Shown here piece after piece: positions 39,487-51,313 of a stretch of DNA of 64,000 nucleotides. Source of the stretch: JASHPR01 sp963739645 (lineage in GTDB: Bacteria > Actinomycetota > Actinomycetes > Streptosporangiales > Streptosporangiaceae); NCBI GenBank assembly GCA_963739645.1, contig CAVUBM010000086.1, forward strand, positions 186,001 to 250,000, written 5' to 3'. Both the position numbers and the translations under genes were made by a program. Numbering within the stretch: the first letter of the stretch is position 1; every line of letters starts with the position of its first letter. The notes below the pieces were generated by a model. That model did no database searches and was not told where the DNA came from. It saw only the letters and a list, made by a program, of their open reading frames with translations.

Positions 39487-40576
39487 CCCGGATAAGCCGC
39501 TGCGCGCCGTCGCGGTGACGGCCAGCTCGGCCAGCGCGCCCTGGGCCGGGCTGGTGATGGGCGCGTCCGCGAGCGCGGACAGCGCCTCCGCCACGCTGGC
39601 ATCGATCATCCGCTCGCACTCGCTCACCGCCCCGGTGCCGGTGAGGATCGCGCGGATCTGGCCGGCGCCGTCCTCGGTGAGCAGCGGGTCGCCGAGCCGC
39701 CGGTCGAGCACCTCGCGCTGGGCCCGGCTGGCCCGGTCCCGTGGCGATCGCCACCAGGACCGTGCGCTTCCCCTCGCGCAGATCATCGCTGGCCGGCTTC
39801 CCGGTCTGCGCCGGATTCCCGAACACGCCCAGAAGGTCATCCCGCAACTGGAACGCGATGCCCAGCGGGATGCCGTAGCGGGTGAAGGCGGCGGTCACCG
39901 GCTGGCCGCCGCACCCCGGCGGGCCGGCCAGGGCCGCGCCGAGGTGCAGCGGGCGCTCGATCGTGTACTTGGCCGACTTGTACCTGACCACCCGCAGCGC
40001 GCTGGCGACGGTGCCGTCCCCCGCCGCCTGGCCGAGCAGGTCCAGGTACTGGCCGGAGATGACCTCCACCCGCATGGCGTCAAGCACCTGCTGTCCGCGG
40101 GCCAGGGCGGCGGGTGGCAGCCCGCTCGCGTGGAACAGCTGGTCGGTCCAGGTCAGCAGCAGATCGCCGACCAGGATGGCGGTCCCGGTGCCGAACGACT
40201 CGGCCGACCCGCGCCAGCCGCCCGACGCGTGCCTGGCCGCGAACCGGCGGTGCACCGACGGCTGGCCGCGCGCGGGTGTCGCTGGCGTCCATGACGTCGT
40301 CGTGCACGAGCGCGCTCGCGTGCAGCAGCTCGAGCGCGGCCGCTGCGGCCATGAATCTCCTGGCCGTCCTCGCCGCCCGCTGCCGCGCCAGCCCCAGTAG
40401 CAGAACGCCGGGCGCAGCCGCTTCCCGCCGGCCAGCAGCCCGGTGATCGCGTCCAGCCACGGCAGCATGTCCGGGCCAATCTCGGCGAGCACCGTGCGCT
40501 GCCGGGCCAGGAAGCCGTCCAGGACGCAGCCGACCCGGTCGCGGATCCGCGGAAGATCAGCCTGGCTTGTCGCCAT
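39431..40576 (-). CDS. polyprenyl diphosphate synthase (about four apparent frameshifts)
   Basis: Trans-prenyl transferase of the IdsA/GrcC type making C20 or longer diphosphates. The pieces read in order: GGKRLRPAFCYWGWR, then LHASALVHDDVMDASDTR (first Asp-rich motif), GQPSVHRRF, GTAILVGDLLLTW, and GIAFQLRDDLLGVFG (second Asp-rich motif, DDxxG). Breaks are near 40385, 40355, 40270 and 39738, each fitted by one extra base. The final segment EVLDRRLGDPLLTEDGAG continues past position 39488 without a clean stop, so the 3' end is uncertain; 39431 is the nearest stop in one frame. Adjacent to the Rv2175c-like gene as idsA2 is in mycobacteria. Confidence 0.85.
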   Translation of the reverse strand: MATSQADLPRIRDRVGCVLDGFLARQRTVLAEIGPDMLPWLDAITGLLAGGKRLRPAFCYWGWRGSGRRGRPGDSWPQRPRSSCCTRARSCTTTSWTPATPARGQPSVHRRFAARHASGGWRGSAESFGTGTAILVGDLLLTWTDQLFHASGLPPAALARGQQVLDAMRVEVISGQYLDLLGQAAGDGTVASALRVVRYKSAKYTIERPLHLGAALAGPPGCGGQPVTAAFTRYGIPLGIAFQLRDDLLGVFGNPAQTGKPASDDLREGKRTVLVAIATGPGQPGPARGARPAARRPAAHRGRRRPDPRDPHRHRGGERVRADDRCQRGGGAVRARGRAHHQPGPGRAGRAGRHRDGAQRLIRVRRRAPGPAGSPRCSGAP

Positions 40577-40641
40577 GGTGGCGAGACTAGCCCGGCCGGG
40601 CGGCCCGCGCGGGCCGGCCGATCGGGGCTAGCCTGGTCCGT

Positions 40642-41617
40642 ATGCCGCAGCGCACAGCCGCACCAGCGATCAGGGACCTGCTCGTCCTCCGGCGTCCAGG
40701 TCCTTCTCGTTCGAGTTCATGCCGCCCAAGACCGAGGATGACGAACGGAAGCTGTGGCGGGCGATCCGGCAGCTGGAGCCGCTCCGGCCCACGTTCGTGT
40801 CGGTGACCTACGGGGCAGGCGGCTCGACCAGGGACCGCACCGTCCGGGTTACCGGCCGGATCGCCGAGGAGACGACGCTCACCCCGGTCGGGCACTTCAC
40901 CGCCGTGAACCACTCCGTGGCCGAGCTGCGCCACGTGATCGGCTCGTACGCGGCGGTCGGCGTGCGCAACGTGCTCGCGCTGCGCGGTGACCCGCCGGGG
41001 GCGCCAGGCGACGAGTGGGCGCCGCATCCGGATGGTCTGAGCTACGCCGCCGATCTGGTCCGCCTGATCAGGGCGTCCGGCGACTTCTGCGTCGGTGTGG
41101 CCGCGTTCCCCGAGGGCCATCCGCGGTCGCCGGACCCGGAATCTGACGTCTCGGTACTTCGTCGAGAAATGCCGGGCCGGCGCGGACTTCGCCATCACCC
41201 AGATGTTCTTCTATCGTGGAGGATTACCTGCGGCTGCGGGACCGGGTCGCGGCCCGCGGCTGTGACGTGCCGATCATCGCCGGCATCATGCCGATCACCA
41301 GCGTGGCGATGATCGAGCGCATGGTGGCGCTGTCTGGGCGCCAGGTTCCCCGAGTCGCTGACCGAGCGGCTGCAGGCGCAGGCCGATGACCGGCGCGGCA
41401 GTGCGCAAGATCGGGGTGGAGTACGCCGCGCGGGATGTGCGACCGGCTGCTCGCCGAGGGCGCGCCGGGCCTGCACTTCTACACGCTGAACGGGTCGCGG
41501 GCGACTCAGGAGATCTACGAGCTCCTGGGCCTGGGGGACCGGGACAGGGCTCAGGCCCGCCGGGACGGCGCGACCCCGGCGGCCCGGGTGGGCCGCAGCG
41601 GGAGCACGCGCCCATGA
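40642..41617 (+). CDS. metF: 5,10-methylenetetrahydrofolate reductase (about seven apparent frameshifts)
   Basis: Flavoprotein making 5-methyltetrahydrofolate for methionine synthesis. The joined frames give SFSFEFMPPKTEDDE, FVSVTYGAGGSTRDRT, NVLALRGDPPG, SYAADLVRLIR, FVEKCRAGADFAITQMFFY, PIIAGIMPIT and GLHFYTLNGSRATQEIY, in the family's order and spacing. Breaks lie near 40690-40705 (two), 41150, 41213, 41337, 41397 and 41433; each is fitted by one extra base. The starting ATG is at 40642, divergent from the prenyl synthase by 65 nt. It feeds MetH elsewhere in this window. Real decay cannot be excluded, but every motif is intact. Confidence 0.88.
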
Positions 41618-42170
41618 CCGCGTACGGCACCGGCGCGCCAGGAAAGGCGAAGCCGGTCAGCAGGTCGGTGAAGCCGAGGCTGCGGTAGAGCCGGCCTGGC
41701 CGGCGAGTTCGCGTCCTGCGTCGAGAGCACGGCCGTGCGCTCCAGGCGGCCCTCGGCCAGGCCGAGCACCAGGCTCCGGCCGATGCCGCGGCGGTGATAG
41801 TCCGGGTGGACGTGCACCTCGGCGATCTCGAGCGAGTCCGCCAGCCAGGCGGAGGCGACCGCCGCCCCGGACTTGGCCGTGATCGCGGCCGCGACCACGT
41901 CGTGCCACCACTGGCCAGCCGCGCCGCGGAACGCGTAGCTGAACCCGATGATCTCCTGGTGTACCCGGTCCGCCCGGGCTCGCCCGCGTCCGCGGTCACG
42001 GCGAGCGCGCGGAAGCCGCGGTAGGTGCCGTGCCGCTCCATGATCGACCGCCTGCCGGGCAGCTGGTCGGCGTCGGGCCGCATGGCCGCCATGTACACCG
42101 CGGTCAGCGCGTCGAGGTGGGCCACGAAGGCGGCCTGGCTGAGTTCCTGTGGCGGGCTCGTGGATGGCAC
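41551..42170 (-). CDS. GNAT acetyltransferase (several apparent frameshifts)
   Basis: About 200 residues once frames are joined. The N-terminus LSQAAFVAHLDALTAVYMAAM and RHGTYRGFRALAV are in one frame; GAAVASAWLADSLEIAEVHVHPDYHRRGIGRSLV, which contains the acetyl-CoA loop R-R-G-I-G-R, is in the second; RLYRSLGFTDLLTGFAFPG is back in the first. Breaks lie near 41965, 41700 and 41625. It would acetylate an amine with acetyl-CoA; the substrate is unknown. A GTG at 42170 is the start. The 3' end overlaps the end of metF by 67 nt. Confidence 0.75.
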
Positions 42171-42256
42171 GGCGGCTAGCGTATGTCAGCCCGGGTGCCG
42201 CGATTCCCTCGCCCCTGGGCCCAGCCCTCCCGTTTTGTCGGACCCCTCTTGTATCT

Positions 42257-42305
42257 TCGAACGCAGTTAGGAATTGGCTGGACAGCTAACCGAATTTATG
42301 TTCGA
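42257..42305. promoter_or_regulatory. nested inverted repeats and candidate promoter before HEPN-type gene
   Basis: TCGAAC (42257-42262) and GTTAG (42266-42270) are mirrored by CTAAC (42286-42290) and GTTCGA (42300-42305). A -35-like TTGGCT (42274-42279), a 17-bp spacer and a -10-like TATGTT (42297-42302) lie across the right half. The start codon is 144 nt further on. The rest of the 42171-42445 gap shows nothing else I can name. Confidence 0.35.
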
Positions 42306-42445
42306 CTGACACCGGGATGAAGTCGTCCGGCGACGACCGCCTCGGCGCCGGGCCGCCGGGCCGGGTGGAGCGTGGGGAAGCGCCCCGCCCGGCCGCGGCG
42401 AGACCCTGGCCCGGCGGCCGGGCGTTTCGGATAGGAGGAGCTGAA

Positions 42446-42919
42446 GTGAGCACACCTGCGATGAGCGAGCACGAGGGCGGTGACCGGAGCAGCGCCCGGC
42501 CACGATGCCGGATCGCGCCGTCGGCGCTGGCTCTCCTGGAGTCGGCCAGGTACGGGCTCGCGGCCGCCGAGAGCGAGGCTTCGCCAGGGGCCAGGTACGT
42601 ATCGGCTCACCTTGCGGCGCTGCGGGCCGCGGCGGCGGTTGTGACGGTCAGGTCCGACCCGGGCGCCTCAACGCGGCGCAGGAAGCCGCTGAGCGTGTGG
42701 GAACTGCTGCCGAAGGTCGAGCCGACGCTGTCCGAGTGGGCCGCGTTCTTCGCCGCCGGCGCGGCCAAGCGCGCGGCAGCCGAAGCCGGCCTGCCCCGCG
42801 CCGTGTCCTGGCAGGAGGCCGACGAGCTGCTCCGCGATGCGGAGACGTTCCTGTCGCTGGCCGAGAACGCGCTGGGGGTGCCTGCTCAGCCGCTGCTGCC
42901 GCTGCTGTCGGCCGGATAG
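42446..42919 (+). CDS. SAV_6107-type HEPN-like protein
   Basis: 157 residues from the GTG at 42446, set by AGGAGGAG 5 nt upstream; an in-frame ATG at 42317 lacks one. It is mostly helical: ALALLESARYGLAAAE, ARYVSAHLAALRAAAAVV, WELLPKVEPTLSEWAAFFAAGAAKRAAAEAG and DELLRDAETFLSLAENALG. This matches the actinobacterial SAV_6107 family, which is grouped with HEPN domains. The R-x4-6-H RNase motif of active HEPN toxins is not evident, so nuclease activity should not be assumed. Function unknown. Confidence 0.8.
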   Translation: MSTPAMSEHEGGDRSSARPRCRIAPSALALLESARYGLAAAESEASPGARYVSAHLAALRAAAAVVTVRSDPGASTRRRKPLSVWELLPKVEPTLSEWAAFFAAGAAKRAAAEAGLPRAVSWQEADELLRDAETFLSLAENALGVPAQPLLPLLSAG

Positions 42920-42968
42920 CAGGCCACCGCGCCCGGGGCCAGCGCAGGGCGCGGCATCGGCGGCCGGC

Positions 42969-43463
42969 TCAGAACGTTCCGATGGCTCCCCTGGCGTCAG
43001 CGTCCAGGATTCCCCAGCTGATCAATTCCTCGGTGAGGTCGGTAGGCGTCTTGTCGTAGATGACGGCCAGGGAGCGCAGGTCTTCCTGGCGGATCGACAG
43101 CACCCGGCCGTTGTAGTCGCCGCGCTGGCTCTGGATGGTCGCAACGTAACGGGCCAGCGGCCCCGCCTTGTCCTTGGGCAGCTGGGCCATGCGCTCGAGG
43201 TCAATCACGAGCTTGGGAGACGGCGCCAGCAGCGTCGGCAGGACATCCCCGGGCAGCAGCTCGGATACGGGGACACCGTAGAACTCGGCCAGCTCGGCAA
43301 GCTTCTGCACGGTGACCGACCGGTCGCCGCGCTCGTAAGACCCCACGACCACGGCCTTCCAGCGGCCGCGAGACTTCTCCTCAACACCGTGCAGCGACAG
43401 CCCCTGCTGGGTGCGGATCGCGCGCAATCGCGCTCCAAGGGTCTTCGCGTAATCAGATGGCAT
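42969..43463 (-). CDS. bldD: developmental master regulator BldD
   Basis: 164-residue dimeric repressor that holds actinomycetes in vegetative growth when loaded with cyclic di-GMP. The N-terminal XRE helix-turn-helix (residues 5-75) includes LRAIRTQQGLSLHGVEEKS and VVVGSYERGDRSVTVQKLAE, nearly identical to Streptomyces BldD. The C-terminal domain keeps the c-di-GMP signature RGD-x8-RQxD with Arg114, Asp116, Arg125 and Asp128; only residue 127 differs (Glu for Asp). The ATG is at 43463. It is divergent from pyrR, as in Streptomyces, and BldD-box-like sequences lie in the shared region. Confidence 0.96.
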   Translation of the reverse strand: MPSDYAKTLGARLRAIRTQQGLSLHGVEEKSRGRWKAVVVGSYERGDRSVTVQKLAELAEFYGVPVSELLPGDVLPTLLAPSPKLVIDLERMAQLPKDKAGPLARYVATIQSQRGDYNGRVLSIRQEDLRSLAVIYDKTPTDLTEELISWGILDADARGAIGTF

Positions 43464-43504
43464 GATCCTCGGCCCCCTGGCCTTGTCGAAGGTGATAGTG
43501 GTGG

Positions 43505-43517
43505 TTACGCACAGTGA
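43505..43517. promoter_or_regulatory. BldD-box-like palindrome at the bldD promoter
   Basis: TTACGCACAGTGA matches the published BldD site TNACNC(A/T)GNGTNA except at position 8. It lies 42 nt upstream of the bldD start, which fits the known autorepression of bldD. Confidence 0.55.
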
Positions 43518-43727
43518 CGGTAGGCCGCGAGGCCGACAAGGTCAAGCCGAATGGCAAAAAGCGGATGAACTTACGCGGGGCGGCGCATCCGCGCAGCGGC
43601 GACCACGCGTCCCAGCGAAGTCGCGGGAGGCCCTGCGACGTTGGGGTTTTCGCGGCCGCGGCGGACCTGGATTCCCGTTTCGGGACGGGATATATGTCCT
43701 AAATTTGTACATAACCTGACAAAGGCC

Positions 43728-43740
43728 TAACGCACGGTCA
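43728..43740. promoter_or_regulatory. second BldD-box-like palindrome, pyrR side
   Basis: TAACGCACGGTCA has the same single departure from the BldD consensus as the first box. It lies about 110 nt upstream of pyrR. Between the boxes is an AT-rich island (43690-43722) with TTGTCA on the minus strand, a possible bldD -35. The remainder of the 386-nt gap shows only short GC-rich repeats. Confidence 0.4.
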
Positions 43741-43801
43741 CGCGGTGTACAGACGTGTCGGCCGGGTGGCACGGTGCCGGGCTGGTACGGTGATGCGGAC
43801 C

Positions 43802-43843
43802 GACGTCCTTTAAGGCCCGTCCCGTGAGGCGGGAAAGGAGGTC
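43802..43843 (+). promoter_or_regulatory. PyrR-binding hairpin hiding the pyrR ribosome site
   Basis: GACGTCCTTT (43802-43811) pairs with AAAGGAGGTC (43834-43843) with one mismatch, burying the ribosome site. Inside, CCCG (43816-43819) pairs with CGGG (43830-43833) around a 10-base loop TCCCGTGAGG. That loop fits the PyrR-recognition consensus UCCNGNGAGG. PyrR with UMP should stabilise it and block translation of the operon. Confidence 0.8.
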
Positions 43844-43849
43844 CACTAA

Positions 43850-44470
43850 ATGCATGCGGCTGACCAGCCCGGACGCGATCGGCGTCCCGGCGGTCCCGGT
43901 CTCGCGGAGGCCAGGATGGTCCTGGAGCCCGCCGACATCAGGCGGGCGCTGTCCAGGATCGCGCACGAGATCCTCGAGCGGACCAGCGGCGCCGGCGACG
44001 TGATCCTGCTCGGCATCCCGACCCGGGGCGTCCCGCTCGCACACCGGCTGGCCGAGCGCCTGGAGCAGGTCGAGGGCCACCCGGTGCCGGCCGGATCGCT
44101 CGACATCACCATGTACCGGGACGACCTGAGGCTGCGGCCGGCCAGAGCGCTCGGCCACACCGAGGTCCCGCCGGCGGGCATCGACGGCAGGATCGTGGTT
44201 CTGGTCGATGACGTCCTGTACTCGGGCCGGACGGTCCGCGCCGCGCTGGATGCCCTGGGCGACATCGGCCGCCCGCGGGCGGTCCAGCTCGCGGTGCTCG
44301 TCGACCGGGGGCATCGCGAGCTCCCGATCCGCCCCGACTACGTGGGCAAGAACCTGCCCACCTCGCAGCGCGAGCTGGTCCGGGTGCTGCTGACCGAGGT
44401 GGACGGCCAGGACGCGGTGCTGCTGGGCGCCAGTCCCGCGGCCGTCTCCGCCGAGGCGGAGGGCTCATGA
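43850..44470 (+). CDS. pyrR: pyr operon regulator PyrR / uracil phosphoribosyltransferase
   Basis: 206 residues. UMP-sensing RNA-binding attenuation/translation repressor of the pyrimidine operon, with weak uracil phosphoribosyltransferase activity. The PRPP loop VVLVDDVLYSGRTVRAALDA is at residues about 115-135; GIPTRGVPLAHRLA and SLDITMYRDDL are also conserved. The ATG at 43850 has AAAGGAGGT 7 nt upstream, inside the hairpin PyrR itself should bind. A second ATG at 43854 is in another frame. The first 22 residues are a non-conserved lead. It overlaps pyrB by 4 nt and heads an eight-gene operon. Confidence 0.96.
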   Translation: MHAADQPGRDRRPGGPGLAEARMVLEPADIRRALSRIAHEILERTSGAGDVILLGIPTRGVPLAHRLAERLEQVEGHPVPAGSLDITMYRDDLRLRPARALGHTEVPPAGIDGRIVVLVDDVLYSGRTVRAALDALGDIGRPRAVQLAVLVDRGHRELPIRPDYVGKNLPTSQRELVRVLLTEVDGQDAVLLGASPAAVSAEAEGS

Positions 44471-45387
44471 ACCGTCATCTCATCTCGGCCGGCGACCTGA
44501 GCCTCGAGGACGCGCTGCTCATCCTGGACACCGCCGACGAGCTGGCCAGCATGGCCGACCGCCCGGTCAAGAAGCTGCCCACGCTGCGCGGCCGCACGGT
44601 CGTCAACCTGTTCTACGAGGACTCCACGCGGACCCGGATCTCATTCGAGGCCGCGGCCAAGCGGCTGTCGGCCGACGTGATCAACTTCTCGGCCAAGGGC
44701 TCGAGCGTGGCCAAGGGCGAGAGCCTGAAGGACACCGCGCTCACGCTCGAGGCCATGGGCGCCGACGCCGTGGTCATCAGGCACAGCGCGTCGGGCGCCC
44801 CGCACCGGCTGGCGGCCTGGGTCCGGGGCAGCGTGGTGAACGCCGGCGACGGCACCCACGAGCACCCGACCCAGGCCCTGCTCGACGCGTTCACCATGCG
44901 CCGCAGGCTGGGCCGGCTGGACGGGCTCCGGGTGACGATCGTCGGTGACGTGCTGCACAGCCGGGTCGCCCGGTCCAACGTGCTGCTGCTCAGCACGCTC
45001 GGCGCGGAGGTCACCCTGGTCGCGCCCCCCACGCTGCTGCCGGTCGCGGTGGGCGGCTGGCCCTGCTCGGTGAGCTACGACCTCGACGCCGCGCTGCCCA
45101 AGGCCGACGTGGTGATGATGCTGCGGGTGCAGCAGGAGCGGATGAACGCCGCCTACTTCCCGAGCGTGCGCGAGTACAGCCGCCGGTACGGGCTGGACGG
45201 CGCGCGGATGGCGCTCCTGCCCGACCATGGCATCGTGATGCACCCCGGGCCGATGAACCGCGGGGTGGAGATCGCGGCCGAGGTGGCCGACTCGGTCAGG
45301 TCCACGATCGTCGAGCAGGTGACCAACGGGGTCAGCGTGCGGATGGCCGTGCTGTACCTGCTGCTGGGAGGGGCGGTGACCCAGTGA
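44467..45387 (+). CDS. pyrB: aspartate carbamoyltransferase catalytic subunit
   Basis: 306 residues. It joins carbamoyl phosphate and aspartate, the first committed step to UMP. The carbamoyl-phosphate site FYEDSTRTRISFE is near residues 46-58, and HPTQALLDAFTMRR near 137 completes the active site with the Arg of MLRVQQERM. No regulatory subunit gene is present, as usual in actinobacteria. Its ATG overlaps the pyrR stop and its stop overlaps the pyrC start. The frame is intact. Confidence 0.97.
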   Translation: MNRHLISAGDLSLEDALLILDTADELASMADRPVKKLPTLRGRTVVNLFYEDSTRTRISFEAAAKRLSADVINFSAKGSSVAKGESLKDTALTLEAMGADAVVIRHSASGAPHRLAAWVRGSVVNAGDGTHEHPTQALLDAFTMRRRLGRLDGLRVTIVGDVLHSRVARSNVLLLSTLGAEVTLVAPPTLLPVAVGGWPCSVSYDLDAALPKADVVMMLRVQQERMNAAYFPSVREYSRRYGLDGARMALLPDHGIVMHPGPMNRGVEIAAEVADSVRSTIVEQVTNGVSVRMAVLYLLLGGAVTQ

Positions 45388-46706
45388 TGACCAACGCAGT
45401 GACGGCCGAGAACGCCGGGACCGGCACCTGGCTGATCAGCGGGGCCCGGCCGCTCGGCGGCGAGCCGGCCGACGTCCTGGTCTCCGGCGGGGTCATCACC
45501 GAGATCGGGGCCGCCGCTGCGCCCGCCGCGGCGCAGCGGCTGGATGCCGGCGGTCTGATCCTGCTGCCCGGCCTGGTCGACCTGCACACTCACCTGCGCG
45601 AGCCGGGCCGCGAGGACGCCGAGACCGTGCAGAGCGGCACCGCGGCGGCCGCGCTCGGCGGCTTCACCGCGGTGCACGCGATGGCCAACACCGACCCGGT
45701 GGCCGACACCGCGGGCGTGGTGGAGCAGATCTGGCGGCTCGGCCGCCAGGCGGGCCGCTGCGACGTGCAGCCCGTCGGCGCGGTCACCGCGGGCCTGGCC
45801 GGGAGCCGGCTCGCCGAGCTGGGCGCGATGGCCGACTCCGCGGCGCGGGTCCGGGTCTTCTCCGACGACGGCAGGTGCGTGCACGACGCGGTGCTGATGC
45901 GGCGGGCCCTGGAGTACGTCAGGGCCTTCGGGGGCGTGATCGCGCAGCACGCCCAGGAACCGCGGCTCACCGACGGCGCGCAGGTCAACGAGGGGGAGAT
46001 GTCCGGCAGGCTCGGCCTGGCCGGCTGGCCCGCGGTCGCCGAGGAGGCGGTCATCGCCCGCGACTGCCTGCTCGCGGCGCACGTCGGGTCGGCGCTGCAC
46101 GTCTGCCACGTGTCGACGGCCGGTTCGGTGGAGATCATCCGGTGGGCGAAGTCCAAGGGCTGGCAGGTGACGGCCGAGGTGACCCCGCATCACCTGCTGC
46201 TCACCGAGGAGCTGGCCGCGGGGTACGACCCGGTGTTCAAGGTCAACCCGCCGCTGCGCACGGCCGAGGACGTGGCGGCCCTGCGGGCCGGGCTCGCCGA
46301 CGGGACCATCGACTGCGTGGCCACCGACCACGCCCCGCACCCGCTGGAGGACAAGGAGACCGAGTGGGTGGCCGCGGCGTTCGGCATGACCGGCCTGGAG
46401 ACCGCGCTGCGCGTGGTGCACGAGGCGCTGGTGGAGCCCGGTCTGCTGGACTGGGCCGGCGTGGCCGACCGGATGTCGGCGCGCCCGGCGGCGATCGGCC
46501 GGCTGAGCGGCCACGGCCAGCTGGCGGCGGGCGAGCCGGCCAACCTGGTGCTGTACGACCCGTCACCGCGGGAGGCGGTGGACCCGGCCGGGCACGCCTC
46601 CAAGAGCCGCAACACGCCGTACGCCGGGATGATCCTGCCCGGGCAGGTGATCGCCACGTTCCTGCGCGGCACGCCGACCGTGCTCGACGGCAAGCTGGCC
46701 TGGTGA
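45384..46706 (+). CDS. pyrC: dihydroorotase
   Basis: 440-residue zinc amidohydrolase that closes carbamoyl aspartate to dihydroorotate. The HxH zinc pair is in LVDLHTHLREPG (His68, His70). Other ligands lie in QHAQEP and HVCHVST, and the catalytic Asp in CVATDHAPH. It is the class with EVTPHHLLL, typical of Gram-positives. The start is the GTG at 45384 or the ATG at 45387, both overlapping the pyrB stop. The frame is intact. Streptomyces has a small membrane gene between pyrC and carA; here only 28 nt separate them. Confidence 0.96.
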   Translation: MMTNAVTAENAGTGTWLISGARPLGGEPADVLVSGGVITEIGAAAAPAAAQRLDAGGLILLPGLVDLHTHLREPGREDAETVQSGTAAAALGGFTAVHAMANTDPVADTAGVVEQIWRLGRQAGRCDVQPVGAVTAGLAGSRLAELGAMADSAARVRVFSDDGRCVHDAVLMRRALEYVRAFGGVIAQHAQEPRLTDGAQVNEGEMSGRLGLAGWPAVAEEAVIARDCLLAAHVGSALHVCHVSTAGSVEIIRWAKSKGWQVTAEVTPHHLLLTEELAAGYDPVFKVNPPLRTAEDVAALRAGLADGTIDCVATDHAPHPLEDKETEWVAAAFGMTGLETALRVVHEALVEPGLLDWAGVADRMSARPAAIGRLSGHGQLAAGEPANLVLYDPSPREAVDPAGHASKSRNTPYAGMILPGQVIATFLRGTPTVLDGKLAW

Positions 46707-46734
46707 GAACGCCGGTGAGGATGGTGGCAGCCCG

Positions 46735-47857
46735 GTGACGACTATGGGGGCGATGCTGGTCCTCGAGGACGGCGCGACCTTCCGCGGCACGGCCTACGGG
46801 GCGGACGGCGAGACGTTCGGTGAGATGGTCTTCAACACCGGGATGACCGGATACCAGGAGACGCTGACCGACCCGTCGTACTGCGGGCAGATCGTCGCGA
46901 TGACCGCGCCGCACATCGGCAACACCGGGACCAACGACGAGGATCCGGAGTCACGGCGGATCTGGGTCAGCGGGTACGTGATCCGCGAGCCCGCGCGGAT
47001 CTTCTCGAGCTGGCGGGCGGAGCGCAGCCTCGAGGACGAGCTGCGCGGCGCACGGGGTCACCGGGATCGCGATTACCGGCACCCGGGCGCTCACCCGGCA
47101 CCTGCGCGAGCGCGGCGCGATGCGGGCCGCGATCAGCACCCGCGAGACGGACCACGAGCGGCTGCTGGAGCGGGTGCGGGCCAGCCCGCGCATGGCCGGC
47201 GCCGACCTGGCCCGCACGGTGTCCACGGCGGAGCCCTACGTGCTGAGCCCCCCGGAGGGGACCCCGGTGCGGTTCCGCGTCGCCGCCGTCGACCTCGGCA
47301 TCAAGGCGGCCACGCCGCGGTCCATGACCCGGCTGGGCTGCGAGGTCACGGTGCTGCCCGCGGCCAGCACGGCCGCGGAGATCCTTGCCTCCGGCCCGGA
47401 CGGGGTGTTCTTCTCCAACGGGCCCGGCGACCCCGCCGCCGCCGGTTACGCGGTCGAGGCGATGCATGGGGTCCTGCGGGCCGGGGTTCCGGTGTTCGGG
47501 ATCTGCCTGGGCAGCCAGATCATGGGCCGGGCCATCGGCCTGGACACCTACAAGCTGCGGTTCGGCCACCGGGGTGTCAACCAGCCGGTCCAGGACGTGC
47601 GCACCGGCCGGGTGCAGATCACCAGCCACAATCACGGGTTCGCCGTGGCCATGCCCGAGGGGAGCGACCGGTTCGGCACCGACGTCGGCCCGGCGGCCGT
47701 GACCCATGTCAACCTCAACGACGGCGTGGTCGAGGGACTGCGGCTGCTGGACGCGCCGGCCTTCACCGTGCAGTACCACCCCGAGGCCGCGCCGGGCACG
47801 CACGACGCGGCCGGCCTGTTCGGCGAGTTCTGCGAGCTGATGGACGGTGCGCGGTGA
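46735..47857 (+). CDS. carA: carbamoyl-phosphate synthase small subunit (one apparent frameshift)
   Basis: Glutaminase that feeds ammonia to CarB. The N-terminal domain (LVLEDGATFRGTAYG, FNTGMTGYQETLTDPSY) is followed by the class I amidotransferase domain with nucleophile Cys in FGICLGSQIM and the His/Glu pair in QYHPEAAPG. The frame breaks at 47046-47048, where removal of one G joins EDELRA to HGVTGIAITG. Without this the glutaminase half would be lost and both pyrimidine and arginine synthesis would fail, so a sequence error is likely. GTG at 46735. Confidence 0.94.
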
Positions 47858-47878
47858 GGCGCGGGAAGGGCGGGCGTC

Positions 47879-51309
<3,431 letters not shown>

Positions 51310-51313
<4 letters not shown>

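Noticed and set aside
40642..41617. metF as a true pseudogene
   Set aside because: Seven single-base shifts leave every conserved motif intact, with no in-frame stops or missense decay, in a window where essential genes show the same error type.
42257..42305. LexA/SOS box before the HEPN-type gene
   Set aside because: TCGAAC and GTTCGA are present but 37 nt apart, not within one 16-bp site.
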